A stretch of 64,000 bases of DNA from Haemonchus contortus (lineage: Eukaryota; Nematoda; Chromadorea; Rhabditida; Trichostrongylidae), in the NCBI GenBank assembly GCA_000469685.2, contig LS997566.1, positions 8,600,491 through 8,664,490 on the forward strand, written 5' to 3'. This document shows, in pieces, positions 57,351-64,000 of the stretch; within the stretch, counting starts at the first letter, position 1; each line of letters starts with the position of its first letter. Below the pieces are notes generated by a model, which had not been told where the DNA came from, did not search any database, and saw nothing but the letters and a program-made list of their open reading frames with translations. The translations under genes and the position numbers were made by a program.

Positions 57351-57519
57351 GAAATTATAATTACCTTTGTCTACAAAAAAGGACTTATTCGGTTGTAAAT
57401 TGACCAGAAAATACTCAGTTACCTTGTCTGAATGTAAATCCTTCTGTAGAAGAGGTAATTAATCTTCTAAATTGAATCCCTTCAAAGAAAAGGTAATTAC
57501 CAATCAAGAAAGTGGCTAT

Positions 57520-59490
57520 AGTACAAAGGCAAACACGTAGTTACTTACCGTCCAATCTAAGAGGAGCAGCACTCAATCTCGTAGCCCAGCTAGCCGTCGA
57601 TGATTGAACGAAAATTAATTTTGTTTGAAATTACAAGTTTGAAAACAGCTGAAACGGATACCTTCTGGTGGTAGCTATCACTCTCCACAGGCGCCGATTA
57701 TTCCTCTCAACACTGACGACCGGTTGATGAGAATCCTGACACGCTGTGGCATAGTTCATTCATAAAGGGCAGACTCAAGAGGTTTAGAGTGGGGACTTGA
57801 GGGCGGGTGTTGGACTGAGGGGAGGGGAGGATAGTGGAAGTGTTCCATGCAAATCGTACCGGTGACTAGTAAGCGTACAGACCCAATGTGGAGGTAACTT
57901 GAAATCTAGAAGCTTTTGGCATTGCACCAACATCGCTGAGGTTAAAGGCCCAGGTTGGCGACGAAAATTACCACTAAAATGTTGAGTAAACAGAAATTTC
58001 TGGTTTTGGACCTGGTACGACCTATCTCTCCCATCCGAATATCATGTTTGTCTTTCACGCCACGGAGACCCTACGGCGCTTTTAATCATCTCGCAGTAGT
58101 ATGCTTACATATACTGGTATGTCATGGTTGAACTTATATCTGGGAAGAGAGGGTAGGCGCCTGAAGTTTCTGTGACGTGATGTGTAAGCATTGTGTCAGT
58201 GACCCGAACGTTCACGTTTAAGTGTCCCTGAGACTGGCTGTTTTGCCCATTCGCCCATGACTCAGCTGCTCCGATAAGATAACGTTCTATTACCGTTTTT
58301 TGGGGCCGATTGGCTGATCACACTTTGTCATCCCCTCCACAAGTGTTATCATCAGTCCAATTAGGGGGTGCATACATACCTTTATAGTTACTCTGTCAAT
58401 TCTGATTGCAACGCCAATTGAAATCCGATAACAGCCTCAAATAGGCTTTGGCGAGATCACACTTATAGCAAGCTGTTCTATTTTTTACTTCTACAGAGAG
58501 GGGCTGTAAAGGCATCGGCATCAAGAGCTGTTAGACTCCTGGACAAAGATGAATGGGAGTCCTGAGAGTAGGTTTCTGCTGATTTAATAACTTCGATGAC
58601 TTTCTGGATTGACTCTCAGAAATGCACTTGGTTTGTCGATTCCATTGAATATGTAGTAATGGAGGTATAGTTGGCACCATGGTAAAAAGGTGGCTAATGA
58701 GACAGCTGAAAGGAGTGGATAGGCTGGATTTGGAGAGCAGAGACCATTCTAAGCAATAGCAACCATGGGCTGTCCCAGAACTTTTGCCCCACGTCTCAGC
58801 GGCTCTCACCCTATCACGATTTATCCATTTTTGGCAAATTTTGGTTACACAGCAACTTTGACTGCCCGTGGTGGACTTCGAAGTCTACTCAGAGCAAGGG
58901 TAAATCTTTAATAGTTTATTACTCGTTTATGTAAAGATCCCAGTCATCCTTCTGACCCAGGCTGAACGTCACCTGACCTGGAAAGATCAACTACTTCTAT
59001 CGACTAGGCTAGAGTCGAGTGTATGGCGTATTCTTTAAAGTTTATCTGCACGATCTTCTTTCTACTTCCCATTATATTCGGAGCCTCAAATGTATTGCGT
59101 TTCTTTTCGGCGACTGAAATAGAATCACCATGACGTGAGGATACGAAGCCTACTCTCACTTAATTGTCCTTTTTCAACATCAGTGAACATCTGTCACCTA
59201 TGATTAACCGTGCGAATTGACTGCTGGTCTCTGTGGACTCTTTTTTCACCCGTTCGTTGCGTATTAGCTCCTTTTGATGCCTTTCAACGGCTTGCATTCG
59301 AAGTAGAGTAGTCTCGCTGGATTCGATCCATGTTTTGAACGATGTGTGAGACTGATAGGGGAAGTAGCGTTCAAGTGGTGGTAGGGTTCGATAAGTTGTA
59401 TGGCTGGGTTTGTTAGTAGATAAGATTTCTGGACAATGCGAATGGTTGAGGTGCTCAATTGCAAACCCCTATTTTACCTCTGCCATATCA
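57520..59490. other. Unassigned intergenic DNA
   Basis: G-rich stretch at 57,790-57,835. No gene supported. Confidence 0.35.
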
Positions 59491-59819
59491 TATTTCATAC
59501 ATCAGTGCAGTGCCAAGTGGCACACTACCGCATGCATGGTCCGGTGATGAAACCCCGTATTGACCCACTCTAGCCGATAATGCCTTCCTCCCTCTGTGAT
59601 CGGCTTCGATGTGACCGACTCGTTCGAAGAAACTCACTTATGCATCGGCTTTCTTCACATGTCACTATGAAGGCCAAATACGTTTTCAGACCACCATTTT
59701 GATTTTGAATGAGGAACGAATTGAAGGGTGTATGCCACGCATGGGAATTATGAAGGCTGAAAGATTTCATTCTCATCCTACCACCTATCTGGAGTCTCCT
59801 ACGTTTTTTGGCGTTATTT

Positions 59820-60055
59820 CATCCTTTTCGGGATGCGCCGCACAATTTCCATCATCGTGCTGACCTTTTCGAATGCATGGCCTATACAATAAATTGAAAT
59901 GGCAAATCGATAAACAAACAAGCCTTTCATGTTCCTACACGAGTCCGGTACCCTCTAACTTATCCCAGATAGATTGAAGGCTTGGTTGGCCTGGATCCGA
60001 GATTGGATACCCGGACCTTGTGCCATCCGCCTCTACACCACCTCCGCCTATTTCT
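59820..60055 (-). repeat. SINE1, old minus-strand copy
   Basis: gggatgcgccgcac 3' end, atggcctatacaat, cctacacgagtccggtaccc, gaaggcttggttggcctgg and cctctacaccacctccgcc remain. Heavily diverged. A head-like fragment in plus orientation (cagtgccaagtggcacacta) at about 59,507 may be a second copy. Confidence 0.6.
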
Positions 60056-60229
60056 CTCTACATTTTACATAAAAATGTCATATTTATTGAGTGTTGTACT
60101 TAATGTTAATTACAGTAAGAACTTACCCGTACAGCCTGGTAAGTTTGTAAAAGCCTAAATGGGGGAAAAGGGCAAGATGGTACTGATGGAATGAATAAGA
60201 AAAATGAAAACTGGCAAGTCCTTCCTCAG

Positions 60230-60505
60230 TCATTTCTTCCGTATCTTATGACCAGCTAACTTGTAATAAGGGCCAGCACGATTTATAGTTTTACTCGATG
60301 TCGGCTCATATGTGCATATTGTAGTGTAGTCAACGGCAACTATCGAAAATACGCAATCTATCTGGTATTTGGCTGATTTGAGTGCCGAAATCACACATTT
60401 CTCGAATGTCTCCCCCTTCCCCGCCACAGTTCTTTTTGGGAAATGTTGGGCTAGCTTAGTGGTAGGGCTATTGAGCATTATGGCCTTTTTTATTGGGCTC
60501 TTCAT
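60230..60505 (-). CDS. Coding-looking frame, 91 codons
   Basis: Single open frame ending TGA with natural composition (KGETFEKCVISALKSAKYQI, CTYEPTSSKTINRAG). No signal peptide, no known motif, no convincing flanking splice sites. Could be a last exon or chance. Confidence 0.25.
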   Translation of the reverse strand: MKSPIKKAIMLNSPTTKLAQHFPKRTVAGKGETFEKCVISALKSAKYQIDCVFSIVAVDYTTICTYEPTSSKTINRAGPYYKLAGHKIRKK

Positions 60506-60509
60506 TTGC

Positions 60510-62410
60510 AGTTAAACCGTTATGACCTTTTTTGTTGCGCTTTTTATCCGGCTGCAATGGGGACTTCTGCAACTACCATTTCTTCCCCATAATTGGATAA
60601 TCACTATAATCAGCCGTAGACACCACTTACTAGTCGGATAAGTTTGTGACTTTTTTGATGCTCTCTGCCTTGCCAACTAGACTTCTCCTCTTCGGTTGTG
60701 AACAATAGTAATGAGTGATAAGGTGGTAATAAAGAGGTAGGAGTCACCCTGCCGTTCCCCCTTCCCCTCACTCCTACGTCCCTTTAAGGCTTTTGGAGGA
60801 CAAAAAGTGTGGAATACCAAGCTTGCACTTTGTGAAATGATGTTTAAATCGATTTACAGGGTTACTGGCGCTACCGTCTCTTTGTTTATGTGTGATATTC
60901 CTGTAGTGGCCCTGACTAACCTTCTTGGCGAAGAACGTACGTCCTGTACGTAATCGTTTGCTAAAATTCATAGCGATTCTCCTACGTGGTTCTTTCTATC
61001 CATGGCTAATATATAAATTCTGACGAAATGAAATTTCGTAGTAAATAAGAGGTACTGGCTTCGAAATGGGTTGTTTATCGGTGAATCCAAAGCAATGAAT
61101 AAAATTATATAGAGAAGCATATTTTCACTCTAGTAATCGAATTAGTTCACACGTCAGATCCGAAGAGAGTCGGAGTGGCAAAGAGGAGAAATAAGTGACG
61201 AGTAATCCACCGGATGTGAGGACCCACATCAGCTAAACATGACCATTCCGTCTGCTTAGATATCTCTTATAGCCACTATTTTTGGTTTAGAGGTATTTCA
61301 TTCGTTCAAACACGATGTTTAGACCCTGAAAGCATCTACAAGTTTACGATCAAGCTTCGACCGTGGTCAATAAAAAAAAGGGCCATGGCCAAAATTTCAT
61401 GTTTTCGACCCCAGGCCCTTTTTTCTGTCGATAACATAAAGGTAAAGATCAGCTGCGTATTCAGTGGTGAAGGTCCCATCAACGGCTCAGATTTCTAAAT
61501 TTCTTGCAATTCCATCGTGAACCTATTCTGTGTAGAGCATAGGTTAGATAGGCTTTATGAGCCGTTTTTCATTTGAAAGCATCGAGAATACTTCTTAGGC
61601 AGCTAGCGATGAAGCTAATTCATGAGACGCCTTAGGATTGAATGAGTTTGACAAGATATCTCTACTAGCTCAGGGCTTTCATCCTAGCGACTTTTATAGA
61701 TGCATATCTTATAAAATTCCTGAATGGAGCATGGGTGTAGCAGGAAACTTGCCTTGTCGCAGCCCACTCCCTCTCACTCTCGCTCCTTTTCGTCGCCTTT
61801 ATTTGTTTTCCTCTGAAAATAAACCCATCGAAACGTCAATGACAGTAAATGACTCATAGATTCATCTTTGCCCAGTATTTTTTGGCATCGTTCTGTAATA
61901 CAATACCCTCCCTAATTATTCAAAAAAAGGCGAAAAAGACGCGGATTCGCGTCTTCTTCGTCTTTTCTCTATAACTAGGTGGGTTTACACTTTTTTCATG
62001 TATGATGTTATATAGTTCGGCTCAGCTCGTCGAGGTCTATGAAATGTTGAGTTCAAAATTTGGAAAACTTTGATTTTTAAGTCCTCGGTCCACCGAAGTT
62101 CCTGGGGGTACGTCATTAGCGGCGACGCTCGCCATAATTATAACCAGAAGGCATTCTCCTCAATTGAAAGGATTCAGTGAGTTGTAGGGCAGCTGTCATA
62201 TTTGAAAGCTAAGCAGAAAGTAGACCATTGCATTATTCATGCTTTTCTGATTATTTTGGTACCATTTTTTTCCGAAATGGACGAATTCAGTCGTGCACAA
62301 TTCTTGAACGATAGCGACTTTTTAATTTGAGAAATAGCAAATATGAGTTGATTCTCAATGCTAGTAAATGATCTACCTACACTTCAGAAATAGTGGTTTC
62401 CTACAGTAGG
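60510..62410. other. Unassigned intergenic DNA
   Basis: Contains a short hairpin at 61,375-61,424 (aaaaaagggcc ... ggccctttttt) and a small palindrome at 61,937-61,956 (aagacgcgga/ttcgcgtctt). A minus-strand frame starting MNFSKRLRTGRTFFAKK at 60,971 reaches a GTTAGT donor but has no partner exon. Confidence 0.35.
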
Positions 62411-62412
62411 CA

Positions 62413-64000
62413 TATTGTATGCACGAGTTCAATAGTAACAGAGTTTTCATCGTCCGAATTCCGGTTTGCGGCATATTTTCGCACAAAACTTACGTTTTCT
62501 TGCGTTTTCAAGTAGGATTTTCGATGTTCATGAGGAAGTTACGCCTATCATCGGAAGTGTTCATACTAAACTTTTTGTGAACAACCACGGATATGAGTAA
62601 TAGTTACTTGTTTGGATCCTCAGGCTTCATAAATAGCTTCCGATCTCAGCCCAAAGCACAGGAGACTGAACCACATATTTTTTATTTGAAGTAAACGTAT
62701 GAAATCCTACATCGTTGAAATCCATTTCCAAAAAGCTATTCAGCGGTATAAAAATCACTTAACGAATCACACTTCGAATTAACACCTTTAGCACCATAAT
62801 TCCATTCTACTCCGCCACTCGGCCGCTCAATTAGGCATGTGGCTCGAGTGGCCGAGGCAGCATATTGATTGATTGCCTGTTTACTTTGATGTGCGCCATC
62901 AATCGAACATTCTTAGAAATTTGCTCTCGTTATTGAATGTGCACAATTCTAACATGCAACTGCTTCCAATAAACCTCACTTTGCAGATTACGATATTTCT
63001 TTTCTACTGGGGTTGAGTCATACTTTTGGAATTCATTTCATGAAGTGATGGTCGTATTTCTCGTTTGCATTTATATCATTTCCACCTTGTACATTTCTGG
63101 GAGCATCGTCTTTCCACACAAGCTGTTAGCTTGAGTCGATCCCAGGTATTGTCCCTCGACCTTAGCGGCTCCCACAGTAATTACCGAAGGAGTTTCTTCG
63201 CACCTCGACAATAGCCTGCCTACTAATGGTGCCGCAGTCGTAAACTATTTTACAACCTACACATTGAAATGCAGCCGCTATTATCTCTTACTAGTGAGCA
63301 TGATAGTGATACAATTATTCAAGTTGCAAAGTTTTTGTTGCAAACACAAGAATATCCACAATTACTATGAAAAATTCGCGTTGTGGGAGGAGTTGTCACG
63401 AAAAACTTACATTTCTTGAAAATCATTTTGTTTTGCAAAGCGAGGTGAAACAGTTGCATGTTAGAATTGTGCACATTCAATCACAAGAGCAAATTTCTAA
63501 GAATGTTCGATTGGTGGCGCACATCAAAGCAAACAGGCAATCAATCAATATGCTGTCTCGGCCACTCGAGCCACATGCCTAATTGGGTGGCCGAGTGACG
63601 GAGTAGAATAGAAATTTGGTGCTAAAGGTGTTAATTCGAAGTGTGATTCGTTGAGTGATTTTTATACCGCTGAATAGCTTTTTGGAAATGGATTTCAACG
63701 ATGTAGGATTTCATACGTTTACTTCAAATAAAAAATATGTGGTTCAGTCTCCTGTGCTTTGGGCTGAGATCGGAAGCTATTTATGAAGTCTGAGGATCCA
63801 AACAAGTAACTATTACTCATATCCGTGGTTGTTCACAAAAAGTTTAGTATGAACACTTTCGATGATAGGCGTAACTTCCTCATGAACATCGAAAATCCTA
63901 CTTGAAAACGCAAGAAAACGTAAGTTTTGTGCGAAAATATGCCGCAAACCGGAATTTGGACGATGAAAACTCTGTCACTATTGAACTCGTGCATACAATA
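62413..64000. repeat. Large inverted repeat running off the right edge
   Basis: Left arm 62,413-62,985 and right arm 63,434-64,000 are inverted copies differing at only a few positions (e.g. gcggcatattttcgcac with gtgcgaaaatatgccgc). The central spacer of about 450 bp (62,986-63,433) is unrelated. No transposase is visible. The right arm continues beyond the window, so outer ends and total length are unknown. Plus-strand frames in the arm are by-products. Confidence 0.9.

Overview
The window looks like a stretch of chromosomal DNA from a strongylid (hookworm-like) nematode. There are no prokaryotic operons. Coding sequence can only be assembled by joining short exons with nematode-type splice signals (TTTCAG acceptors, GTAAGT/GTGAGT donors). 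The DNA is full of decayed retroelements: an RTE-type LINE, Penelope-like elements with GIY-YIG endonuclease ends, a Tc3-like transposase and tRNA-derived SINEs. The genus cannot be fixed without database comparison.

Layout. 1-2.1 kb: 3' end of a plus-strand gene of unknown function entering from the left. 2.1-7.1 kb: SINEs and unassigned DNA. 7.3-8.8 kb: two weaker minus-strand multi-exon predictions. 9-16.5 kb: an RTE 5' fragment, SINE1/SINE2 copies and otherwise unassigned DNA. 17.7-20.5 kb: a six-exon minus-strand gene for a 114-residue secreted protein. 21-24.3 kb: coding-looking plus-strand frames, a SINE and a TIR-type repeat family. 24.5-35.2 kb and 39.9-49.4 kb: two copies of a segmental duplication.

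Each copy of the duplication carries a minus-strand gene of the same unrecognised secreted-protein family. Copy 1 (24,480-26,428) is a compact 124-codon gene. In copy 2 (39,860-45,373) a segment holding three tiny symmetric exons (24, 51 and 72 nt, all phase 0) has been amplified in tandem with a period of about 830-850 bp. The predicted protein therefore carries a repeated 49-residue unit. The duplication junction appears to have made a new in-frame 5' splice site. Different parasitic DNAs have since invaded each copy: an RTE, a Penelope head-to-head pair and a TIR element in copy 1, and a 519-bp TIR element in copy 2. Each copy therefore shows the empty site of the other's insertions.

Between the copies (36.5-38.8 kb) a minus-strand RTE 3' half, itself broken by a 270-bp GC-rich foldback element, abuts a Tc3-like transposase relic. 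49.4-62.4 kb is mostly unassigned, with degenerate SINEs, a mariner-type terminal repeat and a few isolated coding-looking exons. The right edge (62,413-64,000) is an inverted repeat with arms of about 570 bp that runs off the window. All gene models are read by eye from splice signals and frame compatibility; none has been checked against transcripts.
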